Source: Betaproteobacteria bacterium
Lineage (GTDB): Bacteria > Pseudomonadota > Gammaproteobacteria > Burkholderiales > Rhodocyclaceae
NCBI GenBank assembly: GCA_028065725.1
Contig: JAPTVL010000059.1
Coordinates: forward strand, 1 to 27,272
DNA: 27,272 nt
Reading direction: 5' to 3'
Shown here: positions 7,265 to 16,122 of the stretch, one piece after another
Layout: each line of letters begins with the position of its first letter
How positions within the stretch are numbered: position 1 is the first letter of the stretch
Translations under genes and position numbers: made by a program
Notes under the pieces: model-generated
Told to the model about the DNA's origin: nothing
The model's database searches: none
What the model saw: only the letters and a program-made list of their open reading frames with translations

Positions 7265-10061
7265 CGGACATCTGTCGGCAGTGTTGGTGGCGTGTATCCT
7301 GCTGTTGCCGCGACTGGTCGACCCTGCCTACGCGGCGCGCACCTCGGATGTGCGCGGTACGCTGCACAACCTGTCATCCACGGGCCCCGGGGCCGTCAAG
7401 GCGGCCGGCGAAAGCGAAGTCTGCGTCTTCTGCCATACGCCGCACGGCGCCGATACCTCGCAGACGCCGCTGTGGAACAAGACGCTCGCGGCGAAAACCT
7501 ACACCGTCTATACCTCGAACTCGCTGGACGCGGAGACGATCAAGAACGCCTCGCTCGATCAGCCGATGGGCAGTTCCAAGCTCTGCCTGTCCTGTCACGA
7601 TGGCGCCATGGCGCTGGGCAGCGTGCGCGTGCTGCGCGGCGTGGCCAATCCGGCCACCATCGACGTGGCGAATACCGGTACCGGCGGCATCATGCCTCCC
7701 GGCAGCGGCATCACCACCGGCTACACGCGCAACATCGGCGCCGGATCGCTGGGGCAGACCACCGGCTTCGACCTGACCAACGACCATCCGATTTCGGTTA
7801 CCTATGACGCCGCGCTGGCCAGCCGCGACGGCGAGCTGCGCTCCATGAATGCCAACCAGCAGTCGCCGATATTGATCAATTCGACCCATCCCCTGTTCGG
7901 CAAGCGCGCCGCCGGCCAGTCGGCGGATCGTCCGGTGCTGCCGCTGGAGCCCACCGGGGCCTCCGGCGCCGGCCAGGTGCAATGCACCACCTGCCACGAT
8001 CCCCACATCAAGGGCGATGCCACCGATCTGGCCAACGAGGGCAACATCAAGTTCCTGCGCCGTCCCCGGATCCAGACCGAACAACCCACCTATGTCGATG
8101 GCCAGGCGGTGTATGGCGACAGCGGCAACATCATCTGCCTGGCCTGTCATGACAAGGGCTTGCAAGGCATGGGCGGCAATTCGTGGAATTACTCGGCACA
8201 TGCCAACAGCCAGGTGGCAACCCAGGCCTATCGCGCGGCGGCAGCGACCACGCGCAATTTCCCGACCACCATCCAGGTCTGGCAGGCGGCCTGCCTCAAC
8301 TGCCATGATACCCACACGGTGACCGGCTCGCGCCGCCTGCTGCGCGAGGGCACCGACGCTGCGCCGGGCACCGCGCTCTCCGCTGGAGGCTTCAAGGCCG
8401 GCGGCAGTTCCGCACTGGAGGAAACATGCTACCAGTGCCATCGCGACGCGGCGGGCAGCATTCTTTCCAGCTCGACCTCGGTGCCGGACATCCGCACCGA
8501 CTTCAATATCGCCGACGGCTATCGGATGCCGATCACCTCGGCTGACCAGGACGCCGGCGGCGTCGAAATGCACGACCCCGGCAGCGGCCGCGCCGGCTTC
8601 AACGACGGTTACGCCGGTGGCGTGGTCAATGGCGTGACCACCAGCGGCTCGAACTGTTCCGCCGCCAGCAACGACAAGTGCGGCGCGGACCTGATCGAAC
8701 GTCGCGCCTTGCTGGGAACCACGGCAACCAATCGCCATGTCGAATGCACCGATTGCCACAACCCGCACCGGGTGGTGAAGTTCAAGCTGTTCTTCGGCAA
8801 CAGCGGCGACCTGAGCGGGGCGGGCGACACCCAGGGCGGCACGCACGAGCATACCGATACCGCGATGACCCACACCAACGTCGCATCCGGCGTGCTGCGC
8901 GGCAGCTGGGGCGTCGAGCCGAGCTACAGCAGCAATTCCTTCCATGCCTCGGCCAGCAACTACACGGTGCGCCGCGGCGATCCCGGCAGCGAGACGGTCA
9001 GCACCGCGATGCCGCTCAACAACGCGGGCGGCACGGTGGGCGGCATCGCCTTCAATGCCATGGACACCAAGGGCTTCGTCACGCGCGAGTACCAGGTTTG
9101 CCTCAAATGCCACTCCACCTACGGCTATACCACGCCGCCGAATCTGCGCGCGGCGGCCAGCCGGCGCGGCCTGACGCCGGCCGGCACCGTGGCGACGCCC
9201 GGCGCAGGCAACGCCCTGACTCAATACACCGACCAGGCCAAGGAATACCAGGCGCCCGACAGCCATGCCGATGAATCCACCAGCGCCACGGCGGTCAATC
9301 TGGGCAACGATGCCGGGGCCATCGGCTACAACAACAACAACCATCGCTCCTGGCACCCCGTGATGCGTTCCACGGGGCGCACCGCGAGCAAGCGCAACGT
9401 CACGGCCACCAGCGCGTTCAAAACCCCCTGGAGTGCCGCCGTGGGCAGCCAGACCATGTACTGCAGCGATTGCCACGGCAGCAACGTGACCAGTACGACC
9501 TCGGTGATTCCCGATGGCACCAATACCACGACCGGCGCGGGAAACCCGTGGGGTCCGCACGGTTCGGCCAATCCCTTCATCCTCAAGGGGACATGGAACA
9601 AGGATAGTTCGCATACGTCCCCAGCGTTTTGTATCAAGTGCCACAGCCCGACCAGTTCGACCGGGTTTTCGGGATCCAGGGGAAACCTGCATCAGTATCA
9701 CATCAACCGGGGCACTAATCCGCTGCAATGCACCTGGTGTCACATCGCGGTGCCGCATGGCTGGAAGAACAAGTCATTGCTGGTCAACCTGAACGACGTC
9801 GGCGAGGAGGCCGGGTATGCCGCCGGCAGCAGCAACGAGGTGGCCATCGGCGGCAATACCAACAATTACACCAAGGCTCCCTACTACCTTGAAGCCAAGA
9901 ACAAGATCCGGACGTTCGCGCGAGCCGGGAACTGGGAAGAGAACAATTGCGGAAGCTCGACCCTGGGCGTTCCGATCATCGCCAACAACCAGGGAAGCAC
10001 CACGAACACCACCGGAAGTGGCAGGGGCTGGATGCGTAACATGTGCAGCAACCCGCCGTGA
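7257..10061 (+). CDS. Secreted 11-heme cytochrome c
   Basis: This 934-residue protein starts at ATG 7257, preceded by GGAGG at 7244-7248, and overlaps the previous gene by eight bases. The signal peptide ends near PAYA/ARTS (residue 26). Eleven CXXCH motifs run from about residue 56 (CVFCH) to about residue 825 (CTWCH), with partner histidines such as HTPH, HDPH and HNPH typical of c3-like multiheme proteins. The spacing is loose, about 70-80 residues per heme, filled with Asn/Thr/Ser/Gly-rich sequence. Four non-heme cysteines, two near residues 470-480 and two in the last 40 residues, may form disulfides. The low heme density, size and operon position suggest an outer-surface or extracellular electron-transfer cytochrome; that location is inferred, as no lipobox is present. 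Confidence 0.92.
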   Translation: MSNGHLSAVLVACILLLPRLVDPAYAARTSDVRGTLHNLSSTGPGAVKAAGESEVCVFCHTPHGADTSQTPLWNKTLAAKTYTVYTSNSLDAETIKNASLDQPMGSSKLCLSCHDGAMALGSVRVLRGVANPATIDVANTGTGGIMPPGSGITTGYTRNIGAGSLGQTTGFDLTNDHPISVTYDAALASRDGELRSMNANQQSPILINSTHPLFGKRAAGQSADRPVLPLEPTGASGAGQVQCTTCHDPHIKGDATDLANEGNIKFLRRPRIQTEQPTYVDGQAVYGDSGNIICLACHDKGLQGMGGNSWNYSAHANSQVATQAYRAAAATTRNFPTTIQVWQAACLNCHDTHTVTGSRRLLREGTDAAPGTALSAGGFKAGGSSALEETCYQCHRDAAGSILSSSTSVPDIRTDFNIADGYRMPITSADQDAGGVEMHDPGSGRAGFNDGYAGGVVNGVTTSGSNCSAASNDKCGADLIERRALLGTTATNRHVECTDCHNPHRVVKFKLFFGNSGDLSGAGDTQGGTHEHTDTAMTHTNVASGVLRGSWGVEPSYSSNSFHASASNYTVRRGDPGSETVSTAMPLNNAGGTVGGIAFNAMDTKGFVTREYQVCLKCHSTYGYTTPPNLRAAASRRGLTPAGTVATPGAGNALTQYTDQAKEYQAPDSHADESTSATAVNLGNDAGAIGYNNNNHRSWHPVMRSTGRTASKRNVTATSAFKTPWSAAVGSQTMYCSDCHGSNVTSTTSVIPDGTNTTTGAGNPWGPHGSANPFILKGTWNKDSSHTSPAFCIKCHSPTSSTGFSGSRGNLHQYHINRGTNPLQCTWCHIAVPHGWKNKSLLVNLNDVGEEAGYAAGSSNEVAIGGNTNNYTKAPYYLEAKNKIRTFARAGNWEENNCGSSTLGVPIIANNQGSTTNTTGSGRGWMRNMCSNPP

Positions 10062-10202
10062 ACGTTCGATCCCCTGTCACCCGAAGCCACGCGGCGCCTT
10101 GACCAGGCGCGATATCGAGCAATAAATTGGCGTGTGCCTTCATCGCAAACGCGGCGAGTTGCCGATGGTTTTGCATTTTCAAACCATTTCGTGCTTGAAA
10201 CC
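10062..10202 (+). other. Intergenic gap between cytochrome operon and carbamoyltransferase cassette
   Basis: These 141 bases hold no gene I can support. A weak hairpin (GCGCC, 7-base loop, GGCGC, 10094-10110) lies 33 bases after the 11-heme stop but has no T-run. The sequence just before 10203 is more AT-rich (GGTTTTGCATTTTCAAACC) and may carry a promoter for the next cassette, but I see no convincing -35/-10 pair. It marks a probable transcription boundary. Confidence 0.35.
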
Positions 10203-12188
10203 ATGGCTGGACTGCTTGGAATATCCGCCTATTACCATGACAGCGCCGCCGCACTGGTGGTCGATGGGCGTGTCGTCGCGGCCGCGCAGCAGGAACGTTT
10301 TTCGCGACTGAAGTTCGATCCCGGCTTCCCCGCCGACGCCATTCGCTACTGCCTGCGCGAGTGGGGCGACACGCTGGCCAGTCTCGATGCCGTTGTCTTC
10401 TATGACAAACCCATCCAAAAGTTCGATCGCCTGCTGGAGACCCATCTGGCGCTGGCGCCTCGCGGCGCGCAGGCCTTCGTTGCCGCGATGCAGGCCTTCC
10501 TCAGGGAAAAACTGCCGCTCAAGCGCGTCCTGCGCGAGGCCCTGGCCGATGCCTCCGGCTGCGGTATCGCCGACCTGCCGCCGCTGCTGTTTTGCGCGCA
10601 TCACCAGTCCCACGCTGCTTCGGCGTTCTTTCCCGGTCCCTTCGAGCGCGCCGCCGTGCTGTGCGTGGATGGCGTCGGCGAATGGGCGACGACCTCGCTG
10701 TGGCACGGCGAAGGCCGGGAGATCTCGCCGTGTTGGGAGCTGCGCTTCCCGCATTCGCTGGGGCTGCTGTATGCGGCGTTTACCCAGTACTGCGGTTTCC
10801 GGGTCAATGCCGACGAATACAAACTGATGGGCCTGGCGGCCTATGGCACGCCGCGCTATTCCGACCTCATCCTGTCGCGGCTGGTGCACCTGAAGCCGGA
10901 CGGCAGCTTTCGCCTGCAACTCGAGTATTTCGATTTCGCCGTGGGCCTGAGCATGGTGAACCAGCGTTTCTGCGCGCTGTTCGGTGGTCCGCCGCGCTTG
11001 CCGGGTGCGCCGATCACCCAGCGCGAGAAGGATATTGCGTGTTCGATCCAGCATGTGACCGAGGAAATCCTGCTGCGACTAGCCGCCACGGCGCAGCGCG
11101 AATTGGCGGTGACGAATCTGTGTCTGGCCGGCGGGGTCGCGCTGAATTGCGTCGCCGTCGGTCGCTTGCGCCGCGAAGGACCGTTCAGCCGCGTCTGGGT
11201 GCAGCCGGCCGCCGGCGACGCGGGGGGCGCGGTCGGCGCCGCACTGGCGGTGTGGCATCAGCATTTCGGCCGGCCGCGCAGCGCATCGATGCAGGATGGC
11301 ATGGATGCCGCGCTGCTCGGTCCTGTCTACGACGACGCGGCAGTGCTTGCCTGCCTCGCCGGGCTGGGCGCGCGCCATGAGCGCCTCGACGAAGCGGAAC
11401 TGCTCGAAACGGTGGCGCGGCGACTGCTTGAGGGCGAAACCATTGGGTGGTTCGAGGGCCGCATGGAATTCGGCCCGCGCGCCCTGGGTGCGCGCTCGAT
11501 CCTCGCCGATCCACGCCCCGCGGCAATGCGCGAACGACTGAACCTGCACGTCAAACGACGCGAGCCTTTCCGTCCGTTCGCCGCCGCGGTCACCGAGGAA
11601 GGTGCCATGGAGTATTTCGGTGTAAGTCTGCCGAGTCCTTACATGAGCTTCGCCGAACGGGTGCAGCCGCCGTTGCCGGGAAAGCCGGCCCTGGCGGCAG
11701 TCACCCACGTGGACGGTTCGGCCCGCTTGCAAACGGTGTCCAAAAAGAATCAACCCCGGCTCCACCGGTTGCTGGAACGGTTCGCGGCGCTGGCTGGGGT
11801 TCCGGTGCTGCTCAACACCTCGTTCAATGGCCCCGACGAACCCATCGTCAACTCGCCGGCTGAAGCTTTTCACTGCTTCATGAAGCTTGGTCTGGATTGC
11901 CTGGTGATCGGCGATTACCTGCTGGAACGCAAAGCGCAGCCGGATTTGCCCACCGCACCCGCCGCCGTACCCGCCGTTGCGACCACGCGGCGTGGCAGGC
12001 TGATCGCAATCCTGGCCCGCGTCCAGACGAAGCTGATTCTGGGATCGATCTATTTCCTCGTGATCGTTCCGGCGGGATGGATTTCAAGAGCGCTGGGTCG
12101 ACATCCCCTGGAGCTTGGCGTTGATCCTGAACGATCGAGCTATCGGGTTGCCTCCGCGGCTCCCACCAGCATGAGGCTGCCGTTCTGA
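10203..12188 (+). CDS. NodU/TobZ-family O-carbamoyltransferase with C-terminal SxtJ-like membrane tail
   Basis: This 661-residue enzyme opens with GISAYYHDSAAAL, the Kae1-like domain of the NodU/CmcH/TobZ family, which transfers a carbamoyl group from carbamoyl phosphate to a hydroxyl via carbamoyl-AMP. Metal ligands of the family are all present: HHQSH (His 133 and 137), Asp 156 in CVDGVGE and Asp 339 in AAGDAGGA. The second domain (about residues 405-575) has MEFGPRALGARSIL and LLNTSFNGPDEPIV. Residues about 594-650 are extra: a hydrophobic segment (KLILGSIYFLVIVPAGWISRALG) then DPERSSYRV, which resembles the C-terminal end of SxtJ-type membrane proteins that normally are separate. ATG 10203 is chosen because the family motif starts there. 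The stop overlaps the next ATG (TGATG). Substrate unknown. Confidence 0.93.
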   Translation: MAGLLGISAYYHDSAAALVVDGRVVAAAQQERFSRLKFDPGFPADAIRYCLREWGDTLASLDAVVFYDKPIQKFDRLLETHLALAPRGAQAFVAAMQAFLREKLPLKRVLREALADASGCGIADLPPLLFCAHHQSHAASAFFPGPFERAAVLCVDGVGEWATTSLWHGEGREISPCWELRFPHSLGLLYAAFTQYCGFRVNADEYKLMGLAAYGTPRYSDLILSRLVHLKPDGSFRLQLEYFDFAVGLSMVNQRFCALFGGPPRLPGAPITQREKDIACSIQHVTEEILLRLAATAQRELAVTNLCLAGGVALNCVAVGRLRREGPFSRVWVQPAAGDAGGAVGAALAVWHQHFGRPRSASMQDGMDAALLGPVYDDAAVLACLAGLGARHERLDEAELLETVARRLLEGETIGWFEGRMEFGPRALGARSILADPRPAAMRERLNLHVKRREPFRPFAAAVTEEGAMEYFGVSLPSPYMSFAERVQPPLPGKPALAAVTHVDGSARLQTVSKKNQPRLHRLLERFAALAGVPVLLNTSFNGPDEPIVNSPAEAFHCFMKLGLDCLVIGDYLLERKAQPDLPTAPAAVPAVATTRRGRLIAILARVQTKLILGSIYFLVIVPAGWISRALGRHPLELGVDPERSSYRVASAAPTSMRLPF

Positions 12189-12340
12189 TGTTCGAATTAC
12201 TGCGCGACCTCTGGCTGTTCCTGCGCTACTGCAAGAAGTACTGGCTGGCGCCGATCTTGTTTCTGCTGGTGCTGGTCGGCGGTTTGATTGCATTCGTCCA
12301 GACCAGCAGCATCGCGCCATTCATCTATGCGCTTTTTTAG
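12188..12340 (+). CDS. Small membrane protein, DUF5989/SxtK-like
   Basis: This 50-residue protein starts at ATG 12188, sharing one base with the carbamoyltransferase stop, and ends at TAG 12338-12340. It begins MFELLRDLWLFLRYCKKYW, then has one transmembrane helix (LAPILFLLVLVGGLIAFVQ) and ends SSIAPFIYALF. This layout, an amphipathic Trp-rich start, one helix and a terminal APFIYALF, is typical of DUF5989 proteins, which are recurrent small neighbours of O-carbamoyltransferases and SxtJ proteins. It overlaps the next gene by 14 bases, so the three are probably co-translated. The function of the family is unknown; a membrane anchor or adaptor for the carbamoyltransferase is plausible. The gene is short enough to be missed by default gene callers. 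Confidence 0.85.
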   Translation: MFELLRDLWLFLRYCKKYWLAPILFLLVLVGGLIAFVQTSSIAPFIYALF

Positions 12341-14717
12341 GCGCAGTACTGCCGCCGGCAACGGCCGGACGGCGCAGCAGGCGCAAGCCTTGGCGGCGCG
12401 GCTGCCGGCGTGGAAAAAGTTCCTGTTCGGGGCAATGGTCGTCGCCCTCGTCCTCGCGCTGGCCGAGTTGGCGCTGTCCATGGCAGGCGTTGCACCGCGG
12501 CTGGCGACCGACGATCCCTTCGTCGGTTTTGCCGCCAGCCTGCCCTTGTTTGTAGAAAAGGCACAGTCCGATGGCACGGTGATGATGGAAACCGCCCATG
12601 ACAAACTGGGCCACTTCAACCGGCAAAGCTTCCCCAAGGTCAAGGCGCAAGATACCGTTCGCATATTCTGTATTGGCGGCTCCACCACCTACGGCAATCC
12701 CTATCGCGATGTCACCTCCTTCTGTGGCTGGCTGCGCGAGATGCTTCCGGTCGCCGATCCCTCCCGGCGGTGGGAATTGATCAACGCCGGAGGCATCAGC
12801 TATGCGAGCTACCGCGAAGCCGCCTTGATGGAGGAATTGGCACGTTACGAGCCGGATGTGTTCATCGTCCTCTCGGCGCAAAACGAATTCGTCGAACAGC
12901 GCAGCTATGGCCCGATGCGGGAACTGCCTTCCCCGATTCTCGAGGGCACGGCCCTGCTGGCGAGAACACGCCTCTACACCGCCATGGATGGCGCCATTCG
13001 CGCCGCCGGCCTGGCGGATCGCGGCCGCTATACATTGTCGGCAACCGTGAATGATCGACTCGCCAATTTTGTCGGACCGCAGGACTACCATCGCGACGAT
13101 GCCCTCGCCGGTCGGATTGGCGAGCATTTCGGCTGGAATCTGGCCCGCATGGCGGCGATTGGCCGCGCGGCCGGCGCGCGCGTCGTCATGGTGACGCCGC
13201 CGGTCAACATGAAGGACATATCGCCGTTCAAAAGCGAACACCGCGAAAACATGACGGCGGCGGATCTGTCGCGCTGGAGCGCTCTCGACGCGCGTGGCCG
13301 GCAGGCACTGGATCGCGGGGCGCCGGATGAGGCGGCGGAGGCTTTCGCAGCCGCCCTTGCACTGGATCCGCGCCATGCGGAAACGCATTTCCTGTTGGGT
13401 CGGGCGCTGTTCGCGATGGGCCGTTTCGAAGCCGCGAAGCAGTCCTTTCAGCGCGCGGTGGATGAGGATATCTGCCCGCTGCGGGCACTGTCCTCCATGC
13501 AGGCCACCGTGCGCAGCGTGGCCGCGCGGCAGAAACTTCCCTTGGTGGATTTCATTCGTCTGGTGGAAGACGAAAATGAGCGCCGTCTCGGCCACCGCAT
13601 CCCCGGCAACGAACTTTTCCTCGACCACGTGCATCCCACCATAGAAGTCAATCGCCTGCTTGCCTTGGCGCTGATCGAGGCACTGAATCGTGAAGGCGTC
13701 GTGCGCTTCGGGCCGGAGTGGGGCGCGCAAGCGCAAGCGCAGGTGACGCAAAAAGTGCTGGCGCGCCTGAAGCCGACCGACCACGCCGACGCCATCCAGC
13801 ACCTGGGCCGCCTCTTCGGCTGGGCGGGCAGGCTGGAAGAAGCGCACGCGCTGCTCTTGCGCGCCCTCGAAATGTACGGGCACGATCAGAAAGACACGCT
13901 GCTATTGTTGGCCATGTCGTCGGAACGGCGCGGCAAGCCGGAGGAAGCGATCGGCTATTACCGGCGCATCGCGGCGTTTCGCGATATTGCCCGCCTGTCC
14001 GAAAAGCTGGGCCGCGACGTCGATGCCGCCGCGGCGTATGCGGAGCTTGTGCGTCAGCACCCGGACGACGCGCATTCACGCGTGCAGTATGCCGCCACGC
14101 TGATACGACTGGACCGGATTGACGCCGCGCGTGGCGAACTCGACGCGGCCTTGCGGCTTGTCCCCGGGCTGGCGGAGGCGCGCGGCGAACTGGCCAATCT
14201 GTACCTGCGGCAGGAACGCTTCGATGCCGCGATCCGGGAATATGAGGCGCTGCTGGCGCAACGGCCGGATGACTTCAATGCCCATTACAACCTTGCCATC
14301 GCCTTGCTGCGCACTGACCGCCTTGCGCAAGCCGTCGCGCATTCGCGCCAGGCAATCACCATTCGTCCGGATTCCGCGCCTGCACATGTCGGCCTCGCTT
14401 CGGCGCTGGCCGCACAGGGGCTGCTCGACCAGGCCGTGGCCGAATATCATGAAGCGCTGCGTCGCGACCCCCTCTCGGCGGAGGCGCACAACAACTTTGG
14501 CATTCTCCTGGCTCGCACTGGCCGCCTCGACCAGGCGGTCGAACACTTTCGCGAGGCCCTCGCCGCAACTCCGACCTTCGAGGAAGCGCGTCACAATCTC
14601 GCGCTTGCATCGGCCGAAATGCAACGAGTCAAGGAACGCGTCGCAAGTGGCTCCCGGCAAAATGTCGCCGCAGGAAGCGCAGGAAAATCAAGTGGATCAG
14701 TCCGAGATCATAGATGA
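12327..14717 (+). CDS. Membrane-anchored SGNH/GDSL hydrolase with TPR repeats
   Basis: This 796-residue protein starts at ATG 12327 inside the preceding gene. A single N-terminal helix (residues about 31-53) anchors it with the rest outside. The SGNH hydrolase elements are FCIGGST (nucleophile Ser 119), INAGGISYAS, SAQNEF (Asn 186) and the DHVHP block with Asp 433 and His 436. A TPR-like stretch (about residues 315-380) lies inside the hydrolase domain, between the Asn and Asp/His blocks. From about residue 480 to 775 a series of TPR units follows (ANLYLRQERFDAAIREYEAL type). Such enzymes add or remove acyl groups on glycans or lipids. With the carbamoyltransferase it suggests a surface-molecule modification cassette. 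The true substrate cannot be told. Confidence 0.88.
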   Translation: MRFFRRSTAAGNGRTAQQAQALAARLPAWKKFLFGAMVVALVLALAELALSMAGVAPRLATDDPFVGFAASLPLFVEKAQSDGTVMMETAHDKLGHFNRQSFPKVKAQDTVRIFCIGGSTTYGNPYRDVTSFCGWLREMLPVADPSRRWELINAGGISYASYREAALMEELARYEPDVFIVLSAQNEFVEQRSYGPMRELPSPILEGTALLARTRLYTAMDGAIRAAGLADRGRYTLSATVNDRLANFVGPQDYHRDDALAGRIGEHFGWNLARMAAIGRAAGARVVMVTPPVNMKDISPFKSEHRENMTAADLSRWSALDARGRQALDRGAPDEAAEAFAAALALDPRHAETHFLLGRALFAMGRFEAAKQSFQRAVDEDICPLRALSSMQATVRSVAARQKLPLVDFIRLVEDENERRLGHRIPGNELFLDHVHPTIEVNRLLALALIEALNREGVVRFGPEWGAQAQAQVTQKVLARLKPTDHADAIQHLGRLFGWAGRLEEAHALLLRALEMYGHDQKDTLLLLAMSSERRGKPEEAIGYYRRIAAFRDIARLSEKLGRDVDAAAAYAELVRQHPDDAHSRVQYAATLIRLDRIDAARGELDAALRLVPGLAEARGELANLYLRQERFDAAIREYEALLAQRPDDFNAHYNLAIALLRTDRLAQAVAHSRQAITIRPDSAPAHVGLASALAAQGLLDQAVAEYHEALRRDPLSAEAHNNFGILLARTGRLDQAVEHFREALAATPTFEEARHNLALASAEMQRVKERVASGSRQNVAAGSAGKSSGSVRDHR

Positions 14718-14960
14718 TTCCATCACCAAGCATGCTGCATCGCCAAATTTCAAATCGTCGACGATATTTGCCAGCCCATCTAAAAGTCGGCGCTGGCGAG
14801 ACGGCGGTGCGCTATTCGTTCTTCGCGCCAGTTGCAATTTCGAGTCGCGGGAGGACGGTGGGAACTGACACCTTGACGGGGCCGACCGGCGGCGCCGTCG
14901 ATACGCCGACTTTCGGCGATCCGCTCCACGAAACCGGCGCTGACGCCGGGGCACCGCACC
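14718..14960 (+). other. Gap without a supported gene
   Basis: These 243 bases separate the SGNH hydrolase from the ResB-like gene. An in-frame reading from 14714 to 14971 exists, and a GGAGG at 14850 precedes a 37-codon GTG reading, but composition is low-complexity (Gly, Asp, Thr, Pro) and no family is recognisable. No convincing terminator, promoter or repeat is seen. It probably is the boundary before a new transcription unit. Confidence 0.35.
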
Positions 14961-15992
14961 GTGCAGACTGAGCGTCCGCCAGCGTTGTCGCCGGCCGTCT
15001 CCGATTCGGCCCAGGACATACCTGCGCGGCAGGGCCTGGTGATGGCGCTGGCATCGCTGCGCCTGACCCTGTTCAGTCTGGTTTTGCTGCTGGCTGCCGT
15101 GGTGTATATCTACGACTATCAGGGCGAGGCCGACGCGACCTTGCCGCTGGTCCTGCCGCTGGCCATGCTGTCGCTCAACCTGCTGGCGGCGATGGCGAGC
15201 AACAAGGTCTTCCGCCGGCAATTGCCGCTGCTGCTGTTCCACCTCGCCCTGCTCGCCATCATCGTGCTGGTGGCCATCGGACGCCTGACCTATCTGCGGG
15301 CGACCAGCGAGGTGGTGACGGGCGGTGAGCACCAGGCCATGCACCGCATCCAGGCCGGGCCCTGGCACCGGGGCGCGAAGGACGAGGTGCATTTCGAGAA
15401 TCTCGGCTTCAAGATCGAGTACAAGCCCGGCCTGCAGCGCGACACGACCGTGAATAAGGTGCGCTGGCGCGACGAATCGGGTATCCCCCGCACCACGGAA
15501 ATCGGCGACCAGGTGCCGCTGGTGATTCGCGGCTACCGCTTCTACACCTCGTCAAACAAGGGTTTCGCCGCCTTGTTCCGCTGGGAGCCGAATGGAGGCA
15601 GGGCCGAACTTGGTTCCATCAACTTCCCCAGTTATCCCGCCAACAAGGATCAACAGACGTCGACCTGGCGCCTGGGCAATGATGAACTGCGCATCAAGCT
15701 GAACATCCCCGAACAACTGATCGATCCGGATGCCGCAAGCCGTTTTCGCATGCCCGATCGCCACGACGTGACCGTCGATTTTTCATGGCGCGTGGCGGTC
15801 CTGCAGCCGGGCGAATCGGTGCTGATCCCCGCCGGCCGTCTGGTCTATGTCGGCCTGGGCACCTGGATGGGCTACAACGTGTTCTACGATTGGACCATGC
15901 CCTGGCTGTTCGCCGCCTGTGCCCTGGCGGTGCTGGCGCTGGGCTGGCATTTCTGGAACAAGTTCGCGTCGCGGCCCTGGCAGGCGGAATAG
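14961..15992 (+). CDS. ResB-like (Ccs1) cytochrome c biogenesis protein, short form
   Basis: The reading of 343 residues has three N-terminal transmembrane helices (starting LASLRLTLFSLVLLLAAVV), an exported domain of about 190 residues and a final helix (WLFAACALAVLALGWHFW), the ResB/Ccs1 layout. The exported part carries ResB-like elements such as NLGFKIEYKPG, GDQVPLVIRGYRFYTSS and a GTWMGYNVFYDW end. ResB works with a ResC/CcsA heme exporter in System II cytochrome c maturation, delivering reduced apocytochrome and heme to the periplasmic side. The protein is shorter than usual, and no ResC/CcsA gene is in the window. The start is uncertain: GTG 14961 is the most upstream, and GTG 15039 or ATG 15042 would remove a hydrophilic extension. 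Its place between two multiheme clusters fits a dedicated maturation role. Confidence 0.72.
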   Translation: MQTERPPALSPAVSDSAQDIPARQGLVMALASLRLTLFSLVLLLAAVVYIYDYQGEADATLPLVLPLAMLSLNLLAAMASNKVFRRQLPLLLFHLALLAIIVLVAIGRLTYLRATSEVVTGGEHQAMHRIQAGPWHRGAKDEVHFENLGFKIEYKPGLQRDTTVNKVRWRDESGIPRTTEIGDQVPLVIRGYRFYTSSNKGFAALFRWEPNGGRAELGSINFPSYPANKDQQTSTWRLGNDELRIKLNIPEQLIDPDAASRFRMPDRHDVTVDFSWRVAVLQPGESVLIPAGRLVYVGLGTWMGYNVFYDWTMPWLFAACALAVLALGWHFWNKFASRPWQAE

Positions 15993-16122
15993 GGCGGGGC
16001 GGCAGTGGCACACCCAACGCCGTATTGCCGGCGCCGACTCTTGGCCGAACCGCGGCCGTACTTGATGTTGGCAGCGTCGCCATGAAAACATTCCTTCACT
16101 CTCTTTGCCATTTCTTCGCCAC

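Noticed and set aside
7374..9758. A 794-codon open frame on the - strand opposite the 11-heme cytochrome
   Set aside because: Despite its length it shows only Ala/Gly/Arg-rich sequence without motifs; the + frame has 11 heme motifs and a signal peptide.
10094..10110. Hairpin after the 11-heme gene as a terminator
   Set aside because: Only five stem pairs and no T-run, so it is not convincing.
14714..14971. An 85-codon + strand reading in the gap before the ResB-like gene
   Set aside because: No signal peptide, helix or family pattern, and its composition is unlike neighbouring genes.
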